Of a stretch of 64,000 bases of DNA, positions 1-12,240 are shown one piece after another. Made by a program: the position numbers and the translations under genes. The stretch is from Emydura subglobosa (Eukaryota; Chordata; Testudines; Chelidae). The stretch's first letter is position 1. Every line of letters begins with the position of its first letter. The DNA lies in assembly GCA_007922225.1 (NCBI GenBank), contig ML679941.1, forward strand, positions 54,130,235 to 54,194,234. Direction: 5' to 3'. The notes beneath the pieces were generated by a model that saw nothing but the letters and a program-made list of their open reading frames with translations, did no database searches and was not told the DNA's origin.

Positions 1-95
1 ACCATCAGCTGCATTAAAACTTATTGTCACCACTGCTATAACTCCAATTCAGATGTTATCTGCACCCTGTATGAATCAATACCAGGTCAGTTTTA

Positions 96-136
96 AATGC
101 GTTTTAAACAGTGCATTTACAATGCGTTTTAAACAG
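96..136. repeat. Direct repeat, 16 bp unit, period 25
   Basis: The unit aatgcgttttaaacag occurs at 96-111 and again, exactly, at 121-136. It is a small local duplication with no known function. Confidence 0.85.
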
Positions 137-806
137 GTCTCGGGGACATTGTTCAGAGCTCTCTAAGCAAATTCAGTGAATTCCGAACAGCTTGGCCTAG
201 GGAAATGGGGCTAAAGAAAAGATACAGATATAAAAATCCATCAGTTATTCCAAGATGTTCAAATTATATCAAAGAATAACGCACTGAGTTATTCATCTGT
301 CCTTACTACATACATGCCTAGTGCATGCTAAAATCTCAGCTTATCCATCACTCTGAAGCTTTATTGTCTTTTAAAATGTGATGTCAAACTCCACATCAGC
401 TGTGTCAAATTTCAATCCATTTTTCAAAATTGTCCTTGGTGTGGCTCGGCATTTGCATAACATCAAATAACATCTGTGTGTGATATTGCTCCCAATGAAA
501 GATAAAATCATTACTTTTTTTTTAATCGAGAAAAGAAAATGAATGTTTCACTCTAAAGTATCTGTGGAATTACAGGCAGGTATAATAAGTGGCTCCTTGT
601 AATATATTTACCAAGTGTGTTTCCCGTGGCCTTCCAGGTAGCGTTTATCAACATACTGTGAATGGTTAATGTGCAGATGAAATGTCAATGAAGATAAAAA
701 GGGAGAGTGAAGACAATGATTCATTTCAATATGTAAAGGCTAGTGTTGCTATATGGGAAACTACTGCAGCCAACAGCTCCAAACTCTTATTATTGCTATT
801 AGCCTA

Positions 807-839
807 CATTCAAAGTGGGGGGGGGGGGGGGTTTGAATG
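807..839. repeat. G15 run inside an 8 bp inverted repeat
   Basis: Fifteen consecutive G (817-831) sit between cattcaaa (807-814) and its exact reverse complement tttgaatg (832-839). The homopolymer length may vary between individuals or be miscalled by sequencing. Confidence 0.9.
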
Positions 840-1840
840 GAAGGGGGAGGCTTTGCTTCTATCATGTTCTCATTCAAGATCTTAGTTCTGCCTATGCCTA
901 GTGTTTAGTGCAGCCAGTTTGGAAAAATTACTCATCAGTTAAAAATTCTACAGAAATAAAATGACATTATCATAATCCTCCTTACTAGGAAATGTGGACA
1001 GTTAAGAGCCTTATCATCCTGGCCTCTGACAAAATCCTTCAAGACTAGTGGATGTGGTATTAATTGATTGGTGTCATTTATAAGTAATCTAACAATACTG
1101 AATAATTTATTTTCCAGTAACACATGCCGAAAATAAATGGCTGCTCTGGAAGGAATTATAGTATACAAGGCTTCAGGTAAAGATTAAGATTCAAAGCTCT
1201 CTTTCAGAATCCTCTGTTATTTGATTTTGTATGCAAGGCTTTTCATTACAATGGAGGTGTATAGAATTCAATATTCTCTTTCAACTCAGATTGACAGAAA
1301 AATCTAGAACATGGATACCTGAGAACAGGAAATGTACAATGTATAGCACAGCCTAGCAAATCACCATGAAAATTCACCAATCTAGGCACAAAATCAGTTT
1401 TCTACTCTTTTACATAGTGTGGATGAAGCACAAGTCAAGATTTATTCACCTGTCCAATAAAAATTATGCACCTTAATTGTCAGTGAAGTAGAATTTTGCA
1501 AGAATCACATGGTAGGAAGTGGCTCTCCTTATTAATCTACACCATTTTTCCAAGCCACAGGGATAGCCCTAGTTCATATGTTTTAAAATCTTGAGTAATG
1601 TAACACCAAAGAGCAGGAAAGATTGAGGTCATATAGAACATATATTCTATCTGTGCTATCCCTATGCTTTGTTTAAAAAAGAAAAGGCTTATGTAATGGT
1701 CTACTACATATACTTCTGGAAGAAGACAGACAGTTAAAGCAAAATCTCTTTACTTACAACCATATATATAAAATGTTCACATTCAATGTGAATTCTAGGA
1801 AGAGCTTACATCAGTGAGTCCAAACATCCTAAACCTGAAA

Positions 1841-1841
<1 letters not shown>

Positions 1842-1877
<36 letters not shown>

Positions 1878-1890
1878 TTTTTTTTTTTTT
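1842..1890. repeat. (CT)n microsatellite followed by poly-T
   Basis: About 14 CT units (1842-1869) run directly into about 22 T. It is a simple repeat and a polypyrimidine tract on the + strand. It could be the decayed A-tail and microsatellite of a minus-strand retroelement, but no element body is visible beside it. Confidence 0.9.
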
Positions 1891-3713
1891 GGTACACTAA
1901 AGTGCAGAATGATAGAATTCTTGTAAATTCAGTTTTATTGATAAGATTAACTATATGCATGTGTCTTATAATGATAATAATAATGATCATGTACACTGGA
2001 AGTGAAAAGTCTTATAGAATTAAATGGATTTATCCTCTATAGAATATAGGACGCTTCCATAAGAACAGCATTTCCAAAGTAGTACACATTTGAGTAGAAT
2101 GCTGACTACAGCCAGTGGGTCCAGTCTTGTTTCCAGAGAAGTCAGCAGCAAAACTCACATTGACTTCTGTCATTGCTGGCTGGACTTCAAAGTTTTCATT
2201 ACTCACACTGTTAATGTAAGCATCACTTATATCTGACTGAAAAAAAATTGACTTTATTTTTATTATTTTAAAGCATTTACCAATAAAACGATCATCACTA
2301 ACTTCCAACTGCTCTGTTTTTCCCACTGGTAGGCACAATGGAGCATAAATAAGTACAAATTCAACAGATTTTGTAAGTGGTGTAATACATGGGGCAATAA
2401 ATAGTTTGGGATAAAGGAAACATTATACACAATCTGACTATCTTAATGTCATTGAAAAGTAAAACATGTAAAAGCATATTCTATGACAGACTGAAATATG
2501 TGGAGAAAATTCTTTAGACTCTATAATAAGCAAGTTAACTAGAGATTATTGTTCATTCTTATGGTAATCCTAGACCCCAACAGGCCTGTCAGAATAGCCT
2601 AATTTAACCAATAAAAGAATAACCACCTTCCCTAAACATTTTTCTCATTAATTCATCTCACAAAGAGACAAATCCTGCTCCCTTTCCCATGCAGGATCAG
2701 GAAAAACCCTAAATTAGGACAGCCTCGGTTCTGCCTTGCAGGGGTAGACTCTTGTGAAGTCATGCCTGCATGGATGGGGTGGAGTGTACATCAGCCCATT
2801 GGTTGCAGTAATGACTGTGCTGGTGCTCTATGCTACATAACGTGCAGTCCATCTTCCCACTGCACCTGGAGATACCTTACAAAAGGCTAATTCGCTCAGG
2901 CTCAGAGCTCTAAAATTTGAATATTTGACTCTACAATAAGAGCCGAAGAGCCATAGCTCAGTCATGGGGACCTCTTCATCTTTCTGCTTCCAAACCATCT
3001 TTTTCCTACTGCACCTGCATTTTCTCTCTAATTCTGCCCATATCAGGTACCAGTTCTCACATTCCAGGAGCAAAGTCGGCTTTTTTTTAATTATTATTTC
3101 TATTTTGGCAGAGACTAGCCAGGCCCTTTTCACTTTCCTGTCCATAAAGCTCTGTTTTACCTCCCTGAAGCCCTGTCTCTTCATCTTTGTCATAGGGCTA
3201 AGGTTTAGGGAAATGAAAAATTTCCCCATGGGTTTTTGGATTGGACTGTCACCAGCACCTACCTTCAGGCCCAGACATCTGCAAATTAAATCATGAAAAT
3301 CTTTTATAAAGTATAAAAAATCTTTTATTGAGATGGCTATACCCAGTGTTCAACAGTTATCCCCTATTTATAAACTTTAGTAAAGAAAATGTAATTTGGG
3401 GGCCCAGGAATGGATTATCTGGATTGAAATACACTTTTTATCCTTGAACTTTTTAAAATCTAAGCATATTGTTTGGGAAAAGATAGCTAGATAATATAGG
3501 CCGCATCCTCAGTGGGTGTAAATCAGCATAGCTCTATGGCCCAGTACAAACGTACACTAGAAGTGAGCACAAGGTGCAAAATCAATCTAGATTCAAATTT
3601 TCTCAACACTTAAGACCGTTCATATCTGTGCTTATGGATTTGAGGGGGTTATAGAAACTTATGCCTCGCAGGTATTTGGGCCTTGTATTCCACTGTCACT
3701 CACTTCCCAACTC

Positions 3714-3850
3714 AAGGGATGGATCATTTGATGATTACCTGTTCTGTTCATTCCCTCTGAAGCACCTGGCATTGGCACCTTCAGAAGACAGGATATTGGG
3801 CTAGATGGACCATTGGTCTGACCCAGTATGGCCATTCTTATGTTCTTAAG
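3714..3850 (+). mobile_element. CR1 LINE 3' end fragment
   Basis: The stretch ends in ggctagatggaccattggtc, then tctgacccagtatggcc and ttcttatgttctta, the typical 3' end of an older sauropsid CR1 subfamily. Upstream, ggatcatttgatgattacc belongs to the same 3' UTR. Only the last ~140 bp are present, as expected from 5' truncation during reverse transcription. No coding part is left. Confidence 0.85.
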
Positions 3851-6444
3851 GGACAGTTTTTTCACTATAAACAGAAATTGTGGTTTGTATGTTTCAATAC
3901 CCTTTAAACATGTGTCATCAAGCCAAAAAATTTTAAAGTGTCCATTAGCTTGGGGTATACTGCATCTCAAGTTTGTGTATCAAGTTTGAGATACTTGGGC
4001 CCAATTTTTAGAGGTATTGAACACCCACAGTTCTCAATGACTTAGATTGAACTTCTAAAAAATAGGTCCTGTGGTTCAAATTGGAACACATCAAATCACT
4101 GAACACTAAAAAAATTGGCTTACATCTTCTCTAGCTGCATTGACTTTAGACAGAACCCTTAGCTTTAGCCCAGAGTTATAAAACACTCAGCTGGTATCAG
4201 ATTCTGTTTTGCTACTGGTAGTTTTGGATTCTTGGGTATGTGTAAATAGGAAATGTTTCTAGCCTTTCCAAATGCGTTTTAAAATTCCATTTTTGTTCAG
4301 AATATTAGTGGGTGCAAATTCTGGTGTCTCAGAATTATTTTTGCTCACTTTTATTGCTATAACATTTATTTAGGTTGTTACCGGATTTTTTTTGCTTTGT
4401 TTGGTGCAGAACAATTAAGGCGGTCTAAAATCTGAAGAAAGCCAAAGAAATGTGCTCCAAATGTCCACAGTCAGACAAATGTTCTGTCAGATGCCTAGTC
4501 TAAGTACTTGAGTTGAGCACTGAGATGACTAGCAGTTGCAGGAGAAGAAGGAATCCTCCTCCCATGGCTTCTTCCGTAGTCTCAGGCCCAGAGTAGCCTC
4601 CATGAACTTTGTTCCCCACCATAGTCTCCACTTAGGTAGTGGAAACAGCTGCTGGATCTCTGTAGGTGTGGAGTCCTGCCACCACTTGTTCACCCGCCTA
4701 CCTCCAAATCCTTATACGCCGCATTGAGGCAAAGAGTGCACCCACACAGCTGGGCTTTATATTCAGTACAGAGTCTACACACCTGGCATGAATTCTGCCG
4801 CCCACACTTGTTCGCCCACCCTTTGGCAAAGGGAGCAGGATTTGTTCCTTAGCACAGAAAAAGTTTAATGTCTCAAATACAGTCTCCTGTTACTCTAAAT
4901 ATACTGCAGCAACAGCACGACACTGAGATTATTCTGTTTCAGGTTGCAGGGCCATGTGACCCTGTTTCAGCCAATAGTTATAACAGTTGCCATTATCAAC
5001 TACTGACCATGTAGGAGGACAATACTGCAAGGAGTTTTGTTTGCTCAAGTAATGACAAACCTAGTTATAGAGTAAATGTACCATACAAAGCAGGCTTAAT
5101 AATTAAGCAGTTGGACAGGATAGACAGCACATTTCTGCACATTTTTTTTTACATGCCTCAGGTTGTGTTAGAAGACATAAGGCCAAAGGTCAAGCAATTT
5201 TAACTAGAATATCAAATAATTATTTTGCATTTGAACCACCTCTGTTTTTTTCTGCACTCCTGTAGCATGATGGTGATACTCAGCCATAAATATTTCAAAT
5301 ACGAAATTGCTTTTGGGCTGAGACCTTGTGATCTGTTCTCCCAAACGATGTGTTCATGCTATAAATGTGCAGGATGGCAGAATAAACCCCCTTGCCCAAC
5401 ACTAAGTCTGGAATTGATTTTCAAACATGAGTTATAAACACCTGAAACATAGGTTTGATAGTGGAATTTTTGACAGATTCTTAACTATATTGGTGCTAGG
5501 GGACTTCACTACAATGCAACAGTTTTTCACACTCGAATGAAGTTGCTTATACCATAGAAAAGAAGAGGAGAACTCGAGATTTCTGGAGACAACTGAAGGA
5601 TCAATACTTGCTTTTTCAGCTAGCATATAATTGAAAGATGTTTTTGGACTGTTCTGTAACTATATAGCTCTGGTAGAACTTAAATATAATATTTTAAAAT
5701 CTTTATTTTCTATGGAAAAAATCATACTAATGGAACATCTACTTTGAGATTTTAATCCCACAAAAATTAGGAAAATTCAGATTTAAGATTGTGCATATGC
5801 ACAGTGATAAGGGCTTTCTTTACACAGTAATGTAACATCAAACAACGTGACTTGCTATATGACACATATTTATTTTATAGACAAGGGTTAAGTATGTAGA
5901 GGTTTGAAAGGTCTAATATGCCAATTGAAATAAATAAGACTAGGCAAGAATTATGACATCAAACATTCCCAGGATGACTGGACACAATAGTACATTTGTG
6001 CACACCATTGGCAACTGAAAAAATTGTATGAGATGTCAAACTTGATCAGGTCAATCAAGACTGTGATGCTGTAAGATTGAAATATAATCATGTATAACAT
6101 TGGTGTTACCACCATTATACTATTGCAACAAAACTTAGGCAAAGTATGTCATCTAAAGTATCAATGGAAAAATTATGATTTGCCAACTATTTATATATAT
6201 GTATATGTTTATATGCATATATCATTTTGTATCTGAAATATAGATTTTTGTATCTGAAGTTATAGATATTGACTATGTACTATCATCCTGCATATATTCT
6301 TCACTCCTGAGTAACACCCAGTAGGTAAAATCTACACTGAAGTCAGATAGCCTATTGTGAAACAGCTATGCAAGTTAATGGCCATTTAAGGACCCTTAGC
6401 TTGCACAGTAGACCATAGATGAAGTTCTTACCCACCTGATGGGC
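3851..6444. other. Unassigned noncoding DNA
   Basis: No gene or recognised element. Two related ~30 bp segments (about 4675-4705 and 4795-4825, both containing cttgttc followed by cccgcc or gcccacc) may be a degenerate local duplication. The stretch 6180-6260 is TA-rich. Open frames are short and match no family. Confidence 0.45.
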
Positions 6445-6860
6445 CTCTCCATGAACATTTTAGCCAGAACATGGACTATAGGTGCTCCTATGACTCAACA
6501 AAGCATGAAGGACATGTGACTTGCTCATGTGACCCTGGACTCCATTTTGGCTTGCAATTTTCCACAAACTGAGACTGAAAGCATCTCCCTACATGGGAGA
6601 AGGTATATAAGGTAGCTGCACCATCTCTATCTTGTCTTCATTTCTCTGGACTGGATTTCTAACAAAGGAAACTTTAAGCAAGGACTGATGACGCCCCAAC
6701 CTGTTTTTGGTAATTTTCAGACACTTTGTAAATCAGCAGTTTATTTCACCACTGTTAAAACCTGATTCAGAAACTTTGCAATAATTGTTTGTATGTGATT
6801 CTTTGACCATTTTAACTTATTCTGCCTTGTAAGGGGTTTTTGTCTTTCTTATAGTTGTTT
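6445..6860 (+). mobile_element. Candidate LTR or promoter-bearing interspersed repeat
   Basis: This block has the texture of a retroelement LTR: a GTGAC-rich upstream part (catgtgacttgctcatgtga), a TATA-like tatataagg at about 6604-6612, then a pyrimidine-rich stretch with tctctggactggatttct and a T-rich tail. I associate the wording with a repeat common in turtle assemblies, but that is recollection, not a search. No second LTR, primer-binding site or coding region is nearby, so it would be a solo LTR or a fragment. The borders are approximate. It could also be an unrelated promoter-like sequence. Confidence 0.35.
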
Positions 6861-6951
6861 GACAGTATCTCAATCTTGATAATGCAAAGGATAATCCCAC
6901 TCTTTCCATCCTGACCTCTGAGATTATCCTGGCTCTATAGATTATTTGAGG

Positions 6952-7058
6952 CTGGATTTCCAAAGGTATTTAGGCACCTAAAGATGCATAGGTGTTTTTA
7001 ACAATCCCACTAGGTGCCTAACTACATCTTTCAGTGCCTAAATACCATTGGGAATCTG
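6952..7058. mobile_element. Palindromic MITE, family shared with 53008-53094
   Basis: The left arm 6952-6977 (ctggatttccaaagg...ttaggcac) pairs with the right arm 7034-7058 (gtgcctaaatacc...ggaatctg) as an imperfect inverted repeat around a ~55 bp centre. The copy at 53008-53094 has matching arms, so this is a dispersed family. It has no coding capacity. The superfamily is not assigned. Confidence 0.7.
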
Positions 7059-8084
7059 GCCCTCAGCCTCCCTTACAGAAGCAAAGATCCCACTGAAATC
7101 TATGGAAGTTCCGCTGTATAAAGACAGCAGAATCCGGTTCCTTGAGTGCATTTCAACTAATGTCTTTAAAATAGGTTTTTAACACCAAGAGGCATTGTCC
7201 AAACACTTTAATACTGAGAGCTTCTGCATGCCTGTGTAGCTTTCCAAACCTCCCAACTTTTTGTTTTTCTACAGATACAACAAATTCTGAAATAGGCCTT
7301 TTTTCTTCCACTGGTTCAGGTGGCATGTTGTTATCAATGGATAGGCTGCTGTAGTGAACTGATACAATATAGTTTTTGCCTTATATTGTTGATGCGCTGG
7401 TAAAACTCCCTAAATAGCTGTTTTTCAGTCTCCGCTAGCCTTTTCCTTCCCTTGTAATATTTCTCTTTCTTTTTCCTTGGCCAGTAAATAACTTTGAGCA
7501 TTTTAAGAAATATCAACCGGGCAACTGTTTCTTCTAGTTTCCAACTCTGGACTGCATGGCAATACAAAATACAGGCATGCATATTAATGAATTCCTTCCC
7601 CTATCCCTCAGCCTCATCCACTCTTTTTCCTAACCCCAAGCATTTTTTAAAAAACATCCATGACCTAATTTAAAATTACTACACTTACTATATTTGAAGT
7701 AGTAAAAGAGAGCCAAAAATACGATAACCTGACATACTTTTCATCCTCAAATAATGTGCATTTGAGACATTGCTCAGTGGAATGAATGAATATTTTGTTT
7801 TGTTTTTTTAATTTAAGCGCAGTGTGAGACTTAAGTAGTGTAACCCAGAAAGAATTGTTAGAGAGGCTAGAAGTGATCCACAGCAAGAGAAATAAGAAGT
7901 GCAACATGAATAATAAAGGGCTTAGAAAAGAAATTTTATGAACCAAATAAATTCCATGTGTAACTGACAGTAACAGCAAAACCATCTGAGACAATGTCAG
8001 TGGCATTCTTGAGGAAAAATTAGAATGAAATAACAAAGGAGGCATCAAATTTAAAAAGGGGAAAAAAAAAAAAAAAAGACCATT
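7059..8084. other. Unassigned noncoding DNA with an A16 run
   Basis: No gene recognised. The open frame on the minus strand at 7665-8048 is hydrophobic and T-rich without family motifs and is taken as chance. An A16 run lies at 8062-8077. Confidence 0.45.
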
Positions 8085-8171
8085 CTAGAACTCTTCAAAA
8101 GAAGGTGAACATTTTTCATGAAAAAACTTGTCAAAATTTCAATTAAAAAATGCTGACAAGCTCTAACAGGA
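8085..8171. mobile_element. Fragment of the 'gctggtcagaa' MITE-like repeat
   Basis: A-rich and T-rich text (catgaaaaaacttgtcaaaa) ends in tgctgacaagctctaac. This resembles the terminal part of the same repeat class as 16987-19458 and 12241-12670, whose ends read gctggtca or agctctag. The assignment rests on this terminal motif only. Confidence 0.35.
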
Positions 8172-10499
8172 AGCTAGGAAACTCCATGACTGAGGTGGGG
8201 AAACTGGGGAGGTACTACTGCTAATTCAATCAAACTGTGAAAGGTACCAATATTGATTGGGCTAATGATGGACCACTACCTACATTTTAAACAATCTAGG
8301 GCCATATTGCATAAGGGGATCCACTTCAAAAGATTAAATCAATCATAACAAGGAATACTTTAATTAACCCCTCATCTTCCATAAGCCAGTTTAGGATTCA
8401 AGGCATTTTATTATTATGTAAGGTATATTAAAGTTCTTGGTTGTTACTTTTGTTTGAGGAGGAGAGCATATTGATAACAAAGTTTCATCCCTCGGTGTCA
8501 AACTCCAGAATGTACAGTAATGCCTGTTTATATGCATGCAGGCTGTCCTGATAAAAGAGCTACTAACTGAGGATTAAATTGCGAGAGAGAGAGAGTACAA
8601 TCTAGCGCACTGGAAAGCGAGCCTGTGCAAGACAGAGAATAACAGTTCCCATCAAAATAAGTTCCTCTTACACTGTTCTTAATTTGACCCTATAGATCAA
8701 ACTTTAACTAAGGTGAACTTCACAACATACTATTGCTCCTTTTTGACCTGAACAGTTAGCCAAAATTCAGAGTCCTGAAGGCTGTTTTTGATTAGAAAGA
8801 GAAATTGGTGATAGTCAAGTATTTCTTTACTGCGCTTTTTTTTTATTTACAAAGAGTGTACAAAGTCCTATTTCTCTGAACACAGGAGGAATCAAATCGG
8901 AGATATTTTCATTGTTCACAGTTCAAGCCTCTTTCAGCCAAGAATCAGTCCAAAAACCTTTATCTAGGCTTCTTGTTTGTTTTCCCCTCTGCTTTTTCCC
9001 TGGGCTTTCTCAGGGCCATGCTCCCAGTATTCGTTTTGCTGTCTCCTTGTCTTTCTGCTGCTTTTTTGTTTGTGTTTCCATGGTATTTCTCATTTCCCAT
9101 CTCACACATACATGCCATGCTAATACAATCAGTCCGCTTCCCCTGAATTTATCAGATAACAATGGAATCCCCCTTGAGCCACATGGCTAACTCCTTTGAC
9201 AGGTTTTGTTTTGGGCAGAGGCTCCCATTGCTTCATCTATATGTTCTATATAGGATCTCAATTGCATGTTGCCTTTATTCTGGATGAGAGGCAGCTGTTA
9301 TACCCACCAACTTCAACTAGGCTTACTCTTCCCCTCCTCCCCTATGACAATACTATCCAAAAGCAGAGTGGTAGAAAGAGGTGAGAGTTTCTCAGGGATT
9401 GTCTTCTTTGTGTCTAGTACAGTACCAGGTACCTCTGCACTTAACCAATAATATTTCAAGTTTCTGTTTGTAATGGTGAACTTGTGCATACATGAAGAAA
9501 GAGATTTTAGGTTGCAACTGGCCTACTGGATTGGAGCACCCTGATTTCACCAATGTATTCTAACCCTCCATTTTCAGACTTGTGGCGCTAGTTTTGATCT
9601 TTACAGATTGTTTTGGGGCCTTCAGAAGTGGGCAAGTGCCTTTAGGGTTTTAATCTAAAATTTTTCTCTGGGTGACCATATCAGGTAGGCCAATAAATAT
9701 GGCTGACACATTTTAATTAAAATAGTTGGATAGATCAGTTATGTCCTTGTTGGTAGATGGATGGTGTGGACAGAGATTCACAACTTTCCTTATTAAAAAT
9801 GTCTGAAGCTGTTCATCAACACAACTATAATTTAGAAGGTAAGACTCTATCCAGACTTTCAGTGGATCTTTTCAGTGAAGTGCTACCACATGTTTGTGTT
9901 TAGTTTATGGAGAGTTGACCTAGATGACACTGTTGTGGAATATCTGAAAAGCAGAATGGACAATATGAGTACAGTCTGACAGTGGCGATAGAGCTATTCT
10001 TCTACCAGGGTCCAATCTACATGCATAGTGACTTTAGTAAAGACTTAGGGACACCTTTCCCCAATCATCATCATCCTGTTTCCTTCCTCCCATCTTTCTC
10101 CACCCACAATTCCATATCTCTGTCATTTCCTCCTTCAAAAAGGGGTCCCAGTTTCTGCAGCTGTTGACTTTGGTTCCCAAACGTGCCTCACAATCCTTTG
10201 GAATGGCTGCAGTGATATTTTGAAGATGGTGCTAAGTCAACCCCTGTCAAGTGTTGTGGGGCACACTTACAACCTAAAGGCACCCATTGAACTAGACCTA
10301 AGAAAAAAACAGGGAGAGCCTTTTGGTAGGAGGACTAGGGGACATGCTTTGAAGAACTATTGGAGATGCTCTTTTCACCTTCCACTGAAGGCATACAGCC
10401 TCCATTTGTCCAAGTAATGCAGAGCATCAGTCCTCTTTGACTCCTCCCCAAGCGTGGATGAGCAGGTAGTGCCACTATCTAAAAATGCTTGCTTTCACC
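8172..10499. other. Unassigned noncoding DNA
   Basis: No recognisable gene, RNA or repeat. Short overlapping + strand frames at 8912-9451 give translations with no motif or consistent composition and are read as chance. Confidence 0.45.
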
Positions 10500-10990
10500 T
10501 CCAGCTCACTAGGAACTTAATTCCTTCCTGTTGAGGGCTTGGCTGCAGTTCTCCAGGCTCGATTATTGCAATTTACTGTATCTGAAATGGAGTGTGAAGA
10601 TGATGCACAGGCCTCTAGATGATACAGAATGCAGCTGCCCACCGCCTCAGTGGCCTAGCCCATTGTGAATATCCAAGCCCCTGCTCAAGGTCTTCTGCTG
10701 TTCCCAGGTAGCTTCTAATGCGTGTTTAAAGCTTTGATCCTAATCTTCAAAGGGGTTAATGACTCTAGCTCCAGCTGCATCAAAGACAACTTCGCACAAT
10801 GAACCACTGAGGCAGCTATGCTCATTTGGCACAGTGCAAATCATGAGGCATGTGAGAACTGGGGACAAGGCATTCTCAGTTGAGGGGATCTGGCTGTGGA
10901 ACAATCTGCCAGAGATGATCAGGTGAATCCAGAGTCTGACAGGCGTTAGAGAATGTGGCAAAGCCTCCTCTTCAAAAGGCCTTTCCCCCA
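10500..10990 (+). mobile_element. L2/CR1-clade LINE fragment, C-terminal ORF2 region
   Basis: Translated in changing + frames the stretch gives, in order, SRLDYCN (10555-10577 area), a helical segment resembling the FKALILIFKG motif (about 10728-10757), and KAFSVEG...WLWNNLPEMI (about 10867-10920). In the L2-like LINE family this order is seen after the reverse transcriptase thumb. Stops and frameshifts separate the motifs, so it is a dead fragment. It may be L2 or a related CR1-group clade. Confidence 0.6.
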
Positions 10991-11571
10991 TAAGAATGAA
11001 CTCCCAACACTGGCACCATTTCTATCCCCCCAAAACCACCCACTGGCCAAAAAAATTAACACTCTGAAACAATTATACCATTTTTTTTTTTAAATGTAAA
11101 TTAATAAAATTTAAGAGATTGAAAACTGAATCCTCACGCAAAGTCTTTGCCCTGAAAAATGTGAAATGGAAAAGACAACATGAAGTACATTAGAGACTTC
11201 ATCAACACTATTGATTTTTTTCACAGAAGGCACTCAGATACTACCGTGATGCCTGGCTGTATAAAACCCTAAAATAAATAAATGGAGACTGTGCTTTGCA
11301 GACAGTGTTGTTTGGAATTGGTTTGCTGATGAATGACCAACCAGATGTTTCACTAAGTTGGCTGTGTCCCAGTACTATTCCCTCTTAGATATGGAGCCCT
11401 TATAATCACTATGAAACTCCTATCTTACTTTGGCAGCCATTTTTTATTAATTTTATAATCAAATTCCTCTCTGCTATGATTCCTCTACTTAGATAATAAT
11501 ACATACATTATTATGTGTGGAAACTAGTATCTATCTTAAATACCTATATGGCCCCTATCACCATCATGTAT
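10991..11571. other. Unassigned noncoding DNA
   Basis: AT-rich sequence with no recognised element, containing a T10 run near 11081-11090. Confidence 0.4.
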
Positions 11572-11697
11572 GAGTACCTCACAGTCTTCAATGACTTTTT
11601 CTTCACAACACTCCTGTGAGAGAGGGTTGTGATCCCTTTTACAGATGGGGAACTGAGACTCAGAGAGGCAAAGTGACTTGCCCAGAGTCAGACTGGA
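11572..11697 (-). mobile_element. MIR-type SINE fragment
   Basis: The stretch contains acagatggggaactgagact and cagagaggcaaagtgacttg, then cccagagtca. This is the reverse complement of the conserved MIR core. It lies in minus orientation and is heavily diverged. Confidence 0.75.
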
Positions 11698-12240
11698 ATA
11701 AAACAAAATTACTTACAGCATCCCCCTACTATGGTATGCGAGGGCCTCTACTGACTGATGCTCCTTGCTGTCCTATATTTTGCCACTGAGGGCACACACC
11801 TGAAGAAGAAGTAGTCTGCTGGCCTTCTCCATTGCTTCCCCAAACTACTTCTGCCCATAACCATGAAGTCTCTTTCCTCATTGGTCCTGCATGAGTAAAA
11901 TATAATTTAAGGTTGAATTGGGAGCTGAAGAATGAATGGGGAGCAAAGGGATTTGACAAAAACTAGACACACAATGTTTTCCAAACAGTCTAGTCAGTTG
12001 GAATTTTGAAGGCCCAGAAGATTTTTGCCTGGGTCTGTCCTGAACTTTTCCCCCTCCATTTCAGGAAACACAGAAATAGCTTATACAGCTCTCCATTTTC
12101 TTGGCTTATCTGTAGGGACAGAACAAAATTCCTTGTTTAAACTGTCCATTTTCTTGGTCCCACCCTCCAACTAGCCACAATCCTTTCTGGTGGATCAGTT
12201 TTTGCTTTTGCCTACTGTCTACTGAAAAGTTATTTGAAGG
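11698..12240. other. Unassigned noncoding DNA
   Basis: No element or gene recognised. The minus-strand frame at 11729-11959 has no family motif. Confidence 0.4.

Larger units (their letters stand above)
1..3713. other. Unassigned AT-rich noncoding DNA
   Basis: No recognisable gene or long repeat. Open frames here (for example 2030-2338 and 2964-3296) have biased, low-complexity translations with no family motif. It holds the three small repeats listed separately. Near 3499-3535 is a short piece (ggtgtaaatcagcatagctc) resembling a motif often dispersed in amniote genomes, too short to classify. Confidence 0.5.

Noticed and set aside
2964..3296. Open + strand frame of 110 codons with hydrophobic N-terminus
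   Set aside because: T-rich DNA gives phenylalanine-rich translation. An overlapping minus-strand frame of similar length exists. There is no motif or sign of an exon.
7665..8048. Open minus frame of 127 codons resembling a membrane protein
   Set aside because: Leucine and phenylalanine content follows from base composition. No conserved motif.
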